From positions 1,491,966-1,555,965 of the forward strand of contig NC_020166.2 in the NCBI RefSeq assembly GCF_000224145.3: a stretch of 64,000 nucleotides of DNA, read 5' to 3'. This DNA is from Ciona intestinalis (taxonomy: Eukaryota; Chordata; Ascidiacea; Phlebobranchia; Cionidae). Of the stretch, positions 12,736 through 25,600 are shown in pieces. The notes below the pieces were generated by a model that ran no database searches, had not been told where the DNA came from, and saw only the letters and a list, made by a program, of their open reading frames with translations. A program made the translations under genes and the position numbers. Every line of letters begins with the position of its first letter. Position 1 is the first letter of the stretch.

Positions 12736-13987
12736 TGTATATTCCACGAGAGTGTAATTATTCCTACATGGCACGCGAGAGATACATTATTCAAAAGGAT
12801 TAAATAGTTAATTTATTATGAGCTAATAGTTCAACTAATTAAGCGATTTACAAGATTACATGGGTTTATCGACGATGATTTCCGCTCATTCATAATTTAA
12901 CCGGTTGCGAAACTCGGAAGCGCCATGAATGCTATGATGATGGCATTCTGCCACGGACGTGAACCATGTGCGACCGAAGCCAAACTATAATGATGGCATT
13001 GTGAACCTGTACTATGTGTGACCAGAGCCTTTTTAACAATTCATGTCGGTTTTGATGCGATGTCCTTGGTAGACGCGAGGCGGTTACTGCATGTGATGTT
13101 TGTTTAACTTCAAAATTACAGAATAGATCGGTTAATTTGGATTGAGTATATTGTTTTGTTGCCCACTATGAATATAGATATTTATCAAACACTGTACATA
13201 GGGTAGAATACTTTACAACAAGATGGCTATGCAGATAGGAGGTGCAAACACAACAACCCATATTACACAACCATATCGAAAGTATAAGCCATTGGGGTCA
13301 TTTGTTGAAGCGACCAAAATAATAATCGTCACTAGGTAATGCCATAACTATAGTAACCACTAGCCTGCTTTGGGTGGAAAAGTCAAAGTTAGATTAATTT
13401 TGAGGCCATTTTATTACGGACCAAAATAATGTTCGCGTTTATACGTGCGGGTAAGATGTGTGTTTTACGAAGGGAGGGCCGACCCGGGGAGATCGATCGA
13501 CTTGTTTTATTTGCCTTGATCGGGTCGCTTATTTGCCGCCGAACCTGCAAATCAACCCCGGGCTCTTCCGTCACAGCGGCGCAAACAGCTCGCGCGAAAT
13601 TAATCGACTGGCGCGATTCGAAACTCGGGCGTGAGTCGCGATAGTGACGTCATAAACGCTTATGTGTTTGCGCGAGAAGGATTGTTTCAGCGAAAACTGG
13701 CAGCGTAGGCTCGTACTTCCCCCGACTATTTGAACAAGCAAAACATCAAAGCAAGCTATAACGAGCTACAAACGACAGGAACGAAATCAAATATTAAAAT
13801 CAATCATGCCCACCGCACACGACAGATGCGTATTAACCTTTAATGAACAAGAAATGTTCATAGCGTATTCTATGCAAATACGAAACAAACTAAATAACAG
13901 GAAACTGTGATAATAGTATAGAAAACTTAATTCACGATTTTTCAGCTATTGCAAACATAAAATACATGACAACAATAGTTATGCATA

Positions 13988-14070
13988 TAGTAGTATGGGG
14001 TAAGATGGAATAACTCTAGCACATAATAACTTAAATTTCCTAATCGTGTTTTTAACAATTAACAACAAAT
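13988..14070 (+). mobile_element. MITE fragment (left half)
   Basis: TAGTATGGGGTAAGATGGAA, CTAGCACATAATA and CCTAATCGTGTTTTTAACAA, then loses similarity. Confidence 0.7.
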
Positions 14071-14447
14071 TAGCTATAAATGGTCGTATTCAACACAACA
14101 TGAGAATTAATAGCAAAACGACAATCGTTATAACACGCTATATAGACATAAGGAAAAACATTGGTAAAAAGCATGGCTGCTTCGTATTTGTTTAACTAGG
14201 AAAAGTGAAATGTAATAAATCTTGACGCGATGAGTTGTTGGGTTAAAAATTAACTCGGATTTTGGAAAGTTAATAGTCGGTCCATCAAAAAGTTTTGGGT
14301 CGTTAAAATCTCGCTAGAACAGTTTGCTGTTGGTTGCTGAGCTAACAAGATTGTTTTCCGAAGGCGGCACTCTGCCTGTGTAGACGAACTGAAAGTTTTG
14401 GAGCTGGTTGCACGCTGTTAACTGGCTTTATATAACGCTGTGCGTTT

Positions 14448-14618
14448 AGTACTGTGGGGTAAGATGAGATATTATTAGCATTTAATTCCCATACGTTCCA
14501 CGCTCTTTAAAAGTCGTGGGGATGCGCTTATAATACTGTAAATATTCTTTGTTTACTACCAAATGGGACAAGAAAACTCTAAACGAAAACATGTCTCATT
14601 TTACCCCCACCTATATAA
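14448..14618 (+). mobile_element. MITE, near full-length
   Basis: TAGTACTGTGGGGTAAGATG left, TTCTTTGTTTACTACCAAAT internal, GTCTCATTTTACCCCCACCT right, flanked by TA-rich DNA. The AATCGTG...AACAAT portion is deleted. Confidence 0.85.
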
Positions 14619-15387
14619 CTATTAAGGTTTGAAAACCTTAATTCTAGGAATTCGGTTTTGATAAAACTTTACAATATAGTGTGGTGTGATTATATACTGC
14701 TTGGTCTATTATTGCCGCATAATCGATCCATCGTTGCGTCACAGACGAGCTGACCTTTCGTAACCCCGCGGGTGTGGACCTTACATCGCTCCATCAAACG
14801 AAAGACAAACAGAAAATCTTTCTCGAAGTCGATGTCTTAATACCCAATTAGATTTTAGATTGGGGTATATTAAAAATACACAAACAGAGCAAAATAACCC
14901 AAAAATAAAATTGAATAAACTTTTGCGTCCTAGTATGAACGTAAGTATGAACGTAAAGGCATTTTAAAGGCGAAAAACGATCGAAATACTGAATTTAAAA
15001 TTTAATATTGAACAGTTAAGAATACCCAGAAAAAAATTATATAAAAACAAAATTTACAAAAATGAAATTTACGTTGATAGATCAAAATTCCTGCGCCAAC
15101 GTTTGTACTAACAGTTGTAATAACAGAAATATGGACGTAAAGGAAACTTTCTTTGCCCGAAACAATAGAGAGACCTTTGCACAAACATTAAGAAGTGAAA
15201 TGTACAACTAACTATATCAACAGACCTACTTCTATGGAAACACGGGGTATATAGCTTGACCAAGCCGGTGAGTTACACTTTCCAACCAGCGGGAACCAAA
15301 AACAGGTAACTCGATTGTACACAAGATACAACGATATATGTTTTTACGTTTTTTGAACGCTAAAGAGTGTAGGACGTTAAATCTAAC

Positions 15388-15584
15388 AAGACTATGGGGT
15401 AAGATAGATACCGTTAGCACAAAATATCCCACATTTTCTAATCGTGTTTTTAACAATTAACACCATTCTTTAGAGTCGTGAGGATACGGTTACATAGTTC
15501 TGTAAATATTCTTTGTTTATACTACCTAATGTCACGAAAAAAAGAAAGAAATCATGGACTATAACCTTAACCTATTATATATAT
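15388..15584 (+). mobile_element. MITE, near full-length
   Basis: ACTATGGGGTAAGATAGATA and CCGTTAGCACAAAATATCCCA left; GAGTCGTGAGGATACGGTTA inside; GGACTATAACCTTAACCTAT right. Confidence 0.85.
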
Positions 15585-17046
15585 CGAAATTGACGTATTG
15601 CAATAAAATGCAGCAAAGAAACCGCTATGCAACTATAAGCGCAACATCAGAACAGTAAAAACTTTTAAAGTGTTTCTAAAGTAAACAGAAACCATAGTCT
15701 GAAACGGGCAGTAATAACTGAACGCTGCAGTTTTGTTTTAATCATATAAACTTAAAGTGGAAACACGTTATAGGGCCACGCCATGGGACCTGGAGTTTAG
15801 ACTGGGGTTTGGCCCATTACCCGAACACCCAGGGTGCTACCAACGAGATTCAAGACCCACTGATGGCAGTTTATGGAAGCTTATTATTACAGTTATTATT
15901 CTATAAGGGTGGAGTACTTTACGACAAGCTATGCCGTAGAACAATAATGAAACTTAGGCCGGACGAGTTGGCCAATTACTCCCGGTCAAAAAGCTCCGAA
16001 ATATCAAAGGAATTTTCCGTTTGTTTTATGGATATTAAGTCATAGCCGACACCTGCTTATACAAATATGAGATTCCCGTTTAGTTTGATTTCCGATGACG
16101 CAGAAATCATTCTATTTGCATTAATACATCGTGAGTTCCGAACATGAGTTTTTATTTGATCAACACATCGCTTGAATATTTACAAACTTTCTAAAAACTT
16201 CCTATTTAGGCCTATAGTGAGGTATATGTGTGGGTAACGATAATTTGTTAAACGTTTCGGCATACTTGTGCTAAGTTTTTAAAACAAGCAATGCCGCAAA
16301 CAGTTTTAATCTATCTTTATCTATAGGTACCGGGAACTCCAAATGCACACCCTAATTCTATGACAAGGCATAAGAAACAAATATTATATCTATCACTACT
16401 GCACAAATACCAGTTAATCATATCCTTGAAGAGCAAATTTAAACAACACATGCGCCGTCTTAAGCTTCATAAGGTGGCAAGCAAGGAATTGTTTGAGATA
16501 AAATAACAGCTGGCTACACAGACTCGGATGTTTGGCCAACGCTCGCCTCAAAAGGATTTATCACACAAAATCAACACGCAATTAGTCACCCAATATACTC
16601 GTTAACCTGCACGGCGTAAAACAAACGAACCGTTTACTTTGGGATGGCGAGAATAGAAAGCGGTTTTTAAGGAGACGGTATTACGATTTATAGCTTTGTT
16701 GAGCGACCTTGAGATATTGTACGACAAAGCGAAGTAGAAACGAAACAACATCTTTGCACAAATGCTGCAGTGCTTGGTACAGCATGACGTAGCACCTGGT
16801 ACATACGTCATGGATTGGTGATTAGCAATGAGTTACTACGTCAATTGTTGTGTGTGTTACGAATTGTTAGAATTCGTGGTTTCAAATTTGAATTGACTTA
16901 TTTTTTGTGACATTGGTAGAATTCCACTTCGCGCGTGGAAACGCCGTTGTTTAAGCTTGTTCATAATTTTAATTAGAGTTTTGGTGCGGTAATAAAAAGT
17001 ATGACACTACCGTCCCTTACAATGAATGAATATAGCTTATTTATTT

Positions 17047-17115
17047 TTGCGTGGCTTGGCAACGACAGTTTTTATAACATGGGTGTTCCGTTAATTTAAT
17101 ACACGCCTGCGTATA
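17047..17115 (+). repeat. Dispersed repeat family B, diverged
   Basis: GCGTGGCTTGGCAACGACAG, TATAACATGGGTGTTCCGTT and ATACACGCCTGCGTATAAG. Confidence 0.55.
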
Positions 17116-17124
17116 AGTTTTTTT

Positions 17125-17195
17125 TTTCTTTACTACCAAATGGGACGATAAAAACATGACATCATGGGCCATCTTACCCTACCATACTTTATAAT
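17125..17195 (+). mobile_element. MITE fragment (right end)
   Basis: CTTTACTACCAAATGGGACG followed by ATAAAAACATG and GGCCATCTTACCCTACCATA. Confidence 0.7.
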
Positions 17196-18033
17196 ATTTA
17201 AATAAACCCGATACACTTTTATAAATGTTTAAGAATATTGCAATAATGCTTTACATTATATCAGCGTTGGGTAATTACAAAATCCTTGCATACGTCAGTA
17301 TTCACTTTGTTTTTAGACTGCCAATAACTACGACGTAATGATGGATCAAGACAATACATAGCACTACCCCGCTGTGGGACGACCGCATTTTATCTCGCAT
17401 GAGGAGACTTGGGACAAAGGACCCCCGCTGTGTTGCGCGGTTTGGTTTGGCGAACCGAAATGTGAGGCAGACTGAAGAGATTTCAACGTTGGCTGTATAT
17501 CCAGCTCATGCGTTTGGGTGTGTGGGTTATAAATTGCTCGAAACGTCATATACATACGCTTTTTAATTCATTTCTCCAGTATAAAAAATTTGTTCTATAT
17601 CAACCCTTCGACTGCCTTTTTAGCTAATTTTTAACGAAGACTAAGTTTACATTATGCCTTGGATCAGAAGTAACACAATATTTATTCCATGTATTCCAAC
17701 GTAATGAGGTTTAAAGGAAAGAACGTGCTTTTGCGTCCAAGACAATATACAGTAAATGGTAATAAGTTAATTATTGCCAAAGATACCAAATTCCATATAG
17801 CATACCACGCTGTAGGATCTCATCCTTACAAAATAGAAATGCAGTAACGACAAGAGACACGGCCTGTCAAAATGATCTGACAGCCTGGGAAAATCTTATT
17901 CTATGAAAATCAAAACAAAAGCTTGAATGGGCGACGTCGTCTATTCTTCCACACACTTTACAAACTGCTTTAGAATCTAAGGACAATTGTGCCAGCGAAA
18001 CCTCGGCGGGGATAATGGCGCTAGCGGAAAAAG

Positions 18034-18160
18034 ACAATACGGCGGCATCTCCATTCGGTTCGACAATAGAGAGGTTTTACTATCAATGGACCGCTGGACT
18101 TCCAGTGAAGGTGAAATAGAATAGACACTTGTCACAATAGAATAGATTCTTTCCTATTGT
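18034..18160. promoter_or_regulatory. Possible SOX-site group in GC-rich block
   Basis: ACAATAC at about 18034, ACAATAG at 18063 and 18134, CTATTGT at 18154 (inverted relative to 18134) and TCAATGG at 18083, within a locally GC-richer block. Enhancer function is only a suggestion. Confidence 0.25.
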
Positions 18161-18941
18161 ATACAGCGCGTGTCACTCGTGTGGGCTACGCCGCAACCAA
18201 AATGGCGTATATTCAACGCTCTTTGCTCGCCTAAAGGCGCATTGCAGCAATTGCTTTCCTCGATACGTAACAAAATTTTGATTTTCGCGCTAAATGCAAC
18301 TTTAAAATTAAAATTGAAAAAGTTGAGGTAGTAAAATATTTTGTGCCCTTGGCTCTCTATCGCCGTTGGAGCTATAGCGTCAAAACGAAACAGCAGCTAC
18401 CAGGAAGTCGGTTATTTTAGAATCTGATATCGACCAGAGCGTCGAAATTGGCCGTTTACGAATTAAGAGGAAACGGTTCCAAAAACAGGTAGACCTCAAC
18501 TGAAACAACAGCTACTCTGCGTTTGATGATTTTGCTTTTAAATTGCGAGGAAATGGGTCAAGACCTGTGCCAGTATGGGGCCACAAAACTTTGACTCTAG
18601 GAAAGCATTGGTTTCCTAGTAACGCCTCACTTGCAGCCAGCGCGGGAGACACACCTTGGACAATATTTTCTTTTCCAAACGAACACACGCAAGTCTTCCA
18701 TATTGCGCCTTTGATTTATTTAAACCTACAGCGTATACTGGATTAAAAAAGTATGTTAGCTTAAATTCGATTAACATAGCTAAGAGATGGGGATCTCAAT
18801 GAACAACAAAACGTTTATAATTTACCAGTTCATGTGCGGTATTTCTTATCGCAAACACGAAAATTAAAAAGCATTTTAAAGCAACCAGCCCAAATCTCAA
18901 TTCCAATAGCGTGTCTTACTGTAAAATTTAACCAATATAGA

Positions 18942-19124
18942 GTACTGTGGTGTAAAGACACCTTTAGCACGTAATATTTAAATACCCTAATCCTGGTCCA
19001 TTTAACAACGGCCTTGGAAGTCGTAAGCATGCGTTTTTTTCTTTTAATGTTTTTTGTTTACTCCCAGATGGGACGAGACGATAAAATAAAAAGGTGTCCC
19101 ATCTTCCCCAACCCTACAACATTT
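18942..19124 (+). mobile_element. MITE, GGTGTCCC subfamily
   Basis: GAGTACTGTGGTGTAAAGAC left, CATTTAACAACGGCCTTGGA and GTTTACTCCCAGATGGGACG inside, AGGTGTCCCATCTTCCCCAA and CCCTACAA right. About 0.4 kb from the MPDU1 stop codon. Confidence 0.85.
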
Positions 19125-19550
19125 GTATTTAGAAACGACAATAAATGAACGAGAAATCGTTCTTACAATACAACAGTTACACAAAATATGCCATCGAATT
19201 TCTGCGTAGATTTGATTTATTTTCATATTTGAACATTTACATGAAAAACGCAATTCAGAAACAAAGAGGTTTAATCTCAATTTTACTAAATATACTGACT
19301 CCTCGAATCTACTGTTTAATGTGCTTGACTGTATACTAAACTTATATAAGCAAACTGCAGTTAATTAGCCCAAGCTAAATACAAAAGCAACTGTTAAAAT
19401 AGCCTATGTACGTAATGGCATACAAGTTGTACAATAATTATTATATAAGCCAGGCTTTAATATATAGACTTGCAGTGTATGTACCTTTTTAAATTCAACC
19501 CTCATTTGAATAAATACTAATTCTGATCTTAATTGTGTTTAAAATTATTT

Positions 19551-19625
19551 TTAATGTGCCTTTTTCTTGGTGGCAACATAGGTTTTTTTCTTAGTGGCAA
19601 CATTGGCGTTCCAGTACCAAAGAAT
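19551..19625 (-). CDS. Mpdu1: MPDU1 exon 7 (terminal)
   Basis: 75 nt, acceptor TTTTACAG, stop TAA at 19553-19551. Encodes ILWYWNANVATKKKTYVATK then KKAH. The YWNA motif and lysine-rich end match the family's FYWNAK...KK tail. The tail contains a duplicated VATKKK unit. Confidence 0.93.
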   Translation of the reverse strand: MLWYWNANVATKKKTYVATKKKAH

Positions 19626-22600
19626 CTGTAAAACAAATCAATGTAAGAAACTTTACAGAAGTAATGATTGTGAAACAGTGAGTTTTTACAGAATTATACA
19701 ACCGTATAATTACTGCTCTAAAATATTCTTCTAACAGTAACACAATTAGAAAATATTGGATATTATGTGCTTACGACAACCATCTTACCCCACAACACTA
19801 TATATATTTGTCAGTGTGTCTATATGTTTTAATTGGCCATTGTATTTAGAATCATCACATAAAATATGGGTAATGGGCCATATCTGGTTTAAATCATCGT
19901 AGCCTTAACAAAGGCCTAACACATAAAGAACAGAACATACAGAATTAATCAATGTAAGAAATCTTCTAGAAATAATGATTTTTTGGAGTAGTATATGTTT
20001 TAGAATTCTGAAGAACATTTACAAAATTAAATAACCGTCCATTACCTGGAACGCAATGACACCATTAGACGTAGAAGACACGATGTAGTTTAAAACAACC
20101 AAATTGTCCCCAGTCTCCTGAATGGATGTGAAAATACGAGCAAGTGAACCAATGAACATTAGAAACACAGTGATTGCTGATAGTTGGCCAGTACTACCGT
20201 TCTTGTAATTATCCAAGGCTTGAATTAGCTGAAAGAAAGAAATATCGGTTATTTTGCTGCCTAATTAGTTAAATTTTATTTATTAACACAAATTTTAGTC
20301 TTGTCGAAAACAATTGTTATTTCGACAATGTTTTTTTTTAAAAAAAAACGGTTTTAATTTCAATTGTTTGAACTCCTGAAAAAATAATTAATTTCGCCAG
20401 CCGCAGCAACCGCAACACAAGTCACTGTGTTTGAAGTAATTGACGCGTAATGTGTCAAACGTACGTGGGGTAAGGCTAACACAAAACTGACGACTCCAGG
20501 GGCGTGAACATTAACCTGACAGCATCAAATCAACAAATTTAGGGGAATTCAAATATATCGGGCGCTTAGCCAATATGGCCAAGCCTGGGACTATTATTAC
20601 TCTACAATTCACTTTATTGACGTAATAAATACGGTAGCGCGGCGCGATTAATAATAGAGCTAGGCACAGCGTGGATCCGGAGTTTATTATCGTTGCCACG
20701 GGTGCGGCACGCAAGAATACGCGGCCACCTTAGTTATAGGAAGTCATATTCAAGCAATTGTAACGGACCACTACTCCTGTGCGGTATAACACGGCTTTTG
20801 TTTTAACAGACCTTTGGTATATTCCGAATCAATTCGCTACAAAGGCACAAGTTCTTCTGTTGGAATTTTGATATAAAATGGGAAATGAAAACGATGGCGA
20901 ATGTACAATTTTCAGGGCATTTACCACATTAATCAACGAGGTTTCCCATGCTTGAAGACTATGCATGTAACTGCATTTTAACAATGTCACCCCGGATTTA
21001 AACCTGCTGTTAGGTATCTATGCAAACAAGCAGAACCAAAGTATATTGCATTTGTAACATTAATTAACGAGGTTACTTATGTTTGCTTATATGTAACCGC
21101 AATTTAACAACGTCATGTAACCATGGAAAAATTTAATAAACGTGACGACTATTATTTGGACCGGGTGGTCGCAATTTTACGACGTATGACGTGTCATGGT
21201 GGAAATATGAAAAATGTGTTCTGGGTGAAATGGCCACCCATTATGACGACATAAACCTGAAAATTAACCGCAGTGGTCACGGTTTTTGGTCGAGGTTTTA
21301 AAACAAGAAACAAATCTGGGACATTTGGCCGGAATTTGGAAATTAAGACACACCTGGTAGACGCATATTAGAAGGTATGGTAAATAAATAAATGGCGGCT
21401 GGGTGAGGGGTTTGCTATGACTAGTAGGGATAGAAAAACATTAGGAATAAAACGACTCGACTTAAAGGTAGGATTATATTTCAATGAATGTTTTTGTTTT
21501 TAAACAAATCTCTGCAGTTTTTAAATAATAACCCATACGCTGTAAAAGTATAAACCCGAACCCCAAACTGCAAAAAAAAACAATTTTCGATGATTGACAC
21601 CTAAAACACGCGTCTAATGTCGTCGAAAGTGTTTGCAAAGTTTTCTCCTGCATGACCATATATGGAAATGATTTTCTCAAAGCGTACACGTTCTATAATA
21701 TATATCTTACCTACTTGGAGAATATAAAATTGTTTTCATGCCTCTGATTTTAAATATTATTATTATGGCAAAACTGCGGGAAAAGCTAAAACAAATTATA
21801 CAGTGAGAATTTTCCAGATTAACAGCAAAAAGTCCTGCAACACAAACAACGAGGCTGCACAAGCACGGATAACTACACATGGTCCTACAAATTTGAATAT
21901 GTGTTTTCCATGTTTCGTTTGCTTTCCCACCAGTAAATCATAAAGCTATGCATTTCAAACAGGTTTCCCATGCGTAGCATATATGGAGAAAGTAATGTAA
22001 CATATTATGAATTGCATGTAATGGTACGGTGTGTACAATATGGGTGTATATTATTAAGTTGAGAATTTGTACTTTGGCCAGAGAACTAGATGTTTTGTAG
22101 ATATTTGTAGCGTGTGAAAAACTCACTTGCTACTGGGATAGCGAAGGTAAGGTGTAATTTAACAGGCATGCCGTGTAGTTAGGAGTTCAGTATATACGGT
22201 GGTGGGTTTAAATATATAGAAGGTTGAGGTAAAAATCGTAAAATGGTCCAACTTTCATTCTCTGTTATCGTTTCATTTGGTAGGAAACAAAAAAAGGATT
22301 TGCAGAAATATATAACCGTATGAACTCACGAGTCTTGCGTCGGTAATTGTTAAAAATACGATTAGAAATTTGGAATATTATGTGCTAACGGTATTCATGT
22401 TACTCCACAGTTCTTAATGTACACGGGAAAAACACTGGAGAGATGGGGAAAATGACTTGGTCACGACAAGGGCTGGAATGAGACTGAAGTGTTGCGTACT
22501 GTCTGTACAGGGCTTTAAAGCCGCCGAGCATTTGTATTAAATATCTCATACTATAGCTCTTGAAAGGCGGGCCAAACATAGAAATGTAATATTCTCTCGC

Positions 22601-25600
22601 CGTCATATTACGTCACTCAACACGTGTTTGGGTTCTAGTTACGTCACGGCTCGTTGACCTCGGCATTGAACCGTGACGACACACTCAGCAGTAGTAGTGA
22701 CTCGATTTCGCTGAAAATTGACTTTTACTTGAGACGTGTCGCCCCAATGCGCCGGAAATTGTTCCAAAAAATGAATTACTCAATTAAACGGTTTAAAACT
22801 TGCTAAGTAAACATAGGCGCTTGACTTGAATATACAGAGTACGCATAGGCCCTAATATAAATTATGATTTCATTTGTCAATCATCTTAGTATACATAAAA
22901 AAAGACAACGAGAATGCTTCAATTTAAGTAAAATATTAAAAAAGGTCTTAGTAGTACCCCGGTTTCCAAAAAAAACGGTAATGATTTTTTGAACTATTAC
23001 GGCGGAGCATTGGACTAAGTTAATACGGGTAGCTGATCAAAAATGGAAGAAAATACAGTGAATAACATGAAATATATGCGTGGCACGCCGGGGTTGCACT
23101 ATACGTATACAGCAATGATAAAATCACCGATGAGAACGCTATAAGTTTGTTTAAGCGACAAGAACAGTGATTTTCATACTCCTACGCTTTCGAGGGCGAT
23201 AAGGGTTCGGGTATACAGCAAGCACTTACGTTGGACGAGCAAATCTCGCCTCAATCTCCACACCGTATAGTTAGCACCTGAGTAAAGTCGACTGCTGGCG
23301 CCTTCCCCGGAGAGGGTCGGCTAATCGTATTAGATCATCGGCGCCACCCATGTAGCCGGAAGCATGGAGTCACGTGGTTTATAGGGGTTTAATGGGCGAA
23401 GCCCTTGTAGCGGGATAGGCGTCATACTTTTGAAAATACGGGAGGTGGGTGTAAAAACGGCATTGGCTGCAGTGTTTACGGATTGATTTAATGCAGAAAA
23501 TTCCCGGCAGTCTTTTTAGCTTCCCACCCAAAACTTTGTGCCTTTGCCATAGCCGTAGCGGTGTATTAACTACGGGGATATTACATTCAAACCGCATGCT
23601 ATATGATGGGTGTTACAATTTTAGAAAATGAAAACTTCGCAAGCCCTCACATAGTATCTTCGCAAGCCCACACATAGTATCTATGAAGTAGGGTGGCAGA
23701 TTGACGTTGGCGCCATATGTAGTGACTTATGGGCGATTATAGTGGGTGATGTATCGCGACGGGAAAGTCGTCGCCGCTTCAGAAACAACAGGAGGATAAA
23801 AAGCGGTCGCTAGTGTTTGTTTGTTCGAGGTTTGTTGTTTGTAGTAATCGGGTTGTGTGTCATAAACGATGGAACGACGGTGCTCGGGATTAAAATCAAT
23901 TTGTTTCACGTTTGATCTTAAATGCTCTTAAAACATAAAGGCGGTGGTGGTGTAAACTGGTTTAACACTATAGGGGTTGGTTTAGTGTGTGGGAAGGCAA
24001 TCATGTTGTAATTCAACAGTAACGTGTATGAATACACCATGTGTGTCTTACAAGGGGAAACCTATGTTATAACTCAGCATTGAGCATGAGGTGTATAAAA
24101 ACACAATATGTGTCGGGTGTACAAGAAGACAACCTATGTTTAACTTGCCAATGAGCATGAGGTGCATAAAACACTATGTGTGTGCGGTAGTATATATATA
24201 AAGATGTGTAGCTGGGTAGTATGTATAAAGATGGTTATGTTGGATTAGAATAAGCAACGGTTTGGTATCTTTACCGTAAGTGGGAACTTCCTGTATCTGT
24301 ACTTGCGGACAAACGCAGTATGTAAGATAGGCGATCTGGACGGTAGATCTATGGGTGTAAAAACAACAAGGACGCTTGGGTATGGGGAAGGGTGTGATAG
24401 GGTAAGTGCTGTTGTGATAACGTGTCGCCTACCACGGGTGCATAGGAGATTTAAAGTGGGGGGAATGATTACCAAAGTAAATTGGAAGATACCTATAGGA
24501 AAAAGCGGAAAAAGAGAAAAACGGGACGATTTCAAGAATTATTAAGAATTTAGGGGGGTGTGTGTAAATCTTACTACTATATTTGAGGTGCATGTGTTAA
24601 TTACCGGTATTGCCTAAACGACTGTGCCTTATTTAAACGGTTTTTATTAAATGTGCAATTTTAAAGCGAAAAACTAACTCTTCCCCCTTTCTTTAAAAGA
24701 GGGAAACTCGTCTTATAGCAAAGGGTTATAGCAAGGCGAATTAAGTTTTAACGTTTAAACCACTTTATAACTTAAAAGAGAAATAGAAAAATCCAATTGA
24801 AAAGTAGGCTAAACCATCAAATATCAGATCTACAAAGGTGCTGGGTCTCGTTATTTTAAAAGCGGTACTAAGCTGGGCGGGGACGTTATTTTGTCGGCGT
24901 TCGAATCCAGTTTAATCCGGTTGGATCCGGTTTGAAGGTTGTTAAGCAGGAGTGCCACTGAATCGCCACGATTTGAATGACATGATACATGGGCCGTGTA
25001 ACGTAGGTTAGATTATAAGGATCGGAGTCGTGTCATAGGCGTGAGAACACAAGTAGCAAAATGCGATTGTTTTGTCACAAATTTAAGCATATCACATCTG
25101 TATAAACAAATATATACAGTATATGCATAATAGCGCGTACATACCTACAAATTTAAAAGATATCATTAGCAGCCCATGCTGGCGCATTGAACGGGACAAA
25201 CAGGTGGAAAACATTTTAATAATAACATTTTACACGGCCTATCACTGGAGCTTGTTCATATATTTTCAAAACGGAAACGTTTGGAATTAAATAAAAATGA
25301 TCATGTATACTGTATACTTGTATAGGGATGTAATTTGTTTTAAAATTGACCTGGAAAACTATGTTTTAAGTGCGTATATAAGACGCGTTTACTGAAATGG
25401 TAAAACAAGACGAAATATTATTGGTACAAAATGGAAGGCAGAAAAAACACTTGTGTAAGTCAACCTGAAACTGGGGACGAAGCCGCACAATAATAATGAC
25501 ATTGGTCGGAGTTAAGTGTATACGAGCAAACTGCCACTACTGGAAATTATGGCTTACCCTGGGAAAGCACGAAGCAGGTAGCTTGTAGGTGGAAATAAAA

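Larger units (their letters stand above)
3347..19454. other. 16-kb intergenic stretch between SoxB1 and MPDU1
   Basis: No reading frame here shows recognisable protein similarity or exon-like borders. The content is AT-rich DNA with many copies of a roughly 180-bp miniature inverted-repeat element (listed separately), copies of a second 60-75-bp repeat near 5562, 6188, 9868 and 17047, and moderately GC-rich unique blocks, for example 10070-10400, 13430-13640 and 17990-18180, which could be regulatory. Both flanking genes point into this interval with their 3' ends. Confidence 0.6.

Noticed and set aside
24885..24935. GTTCGAATCC motif as tRNA T-arm
   Set aside because: No matching A-box or acceptor stem upstream.
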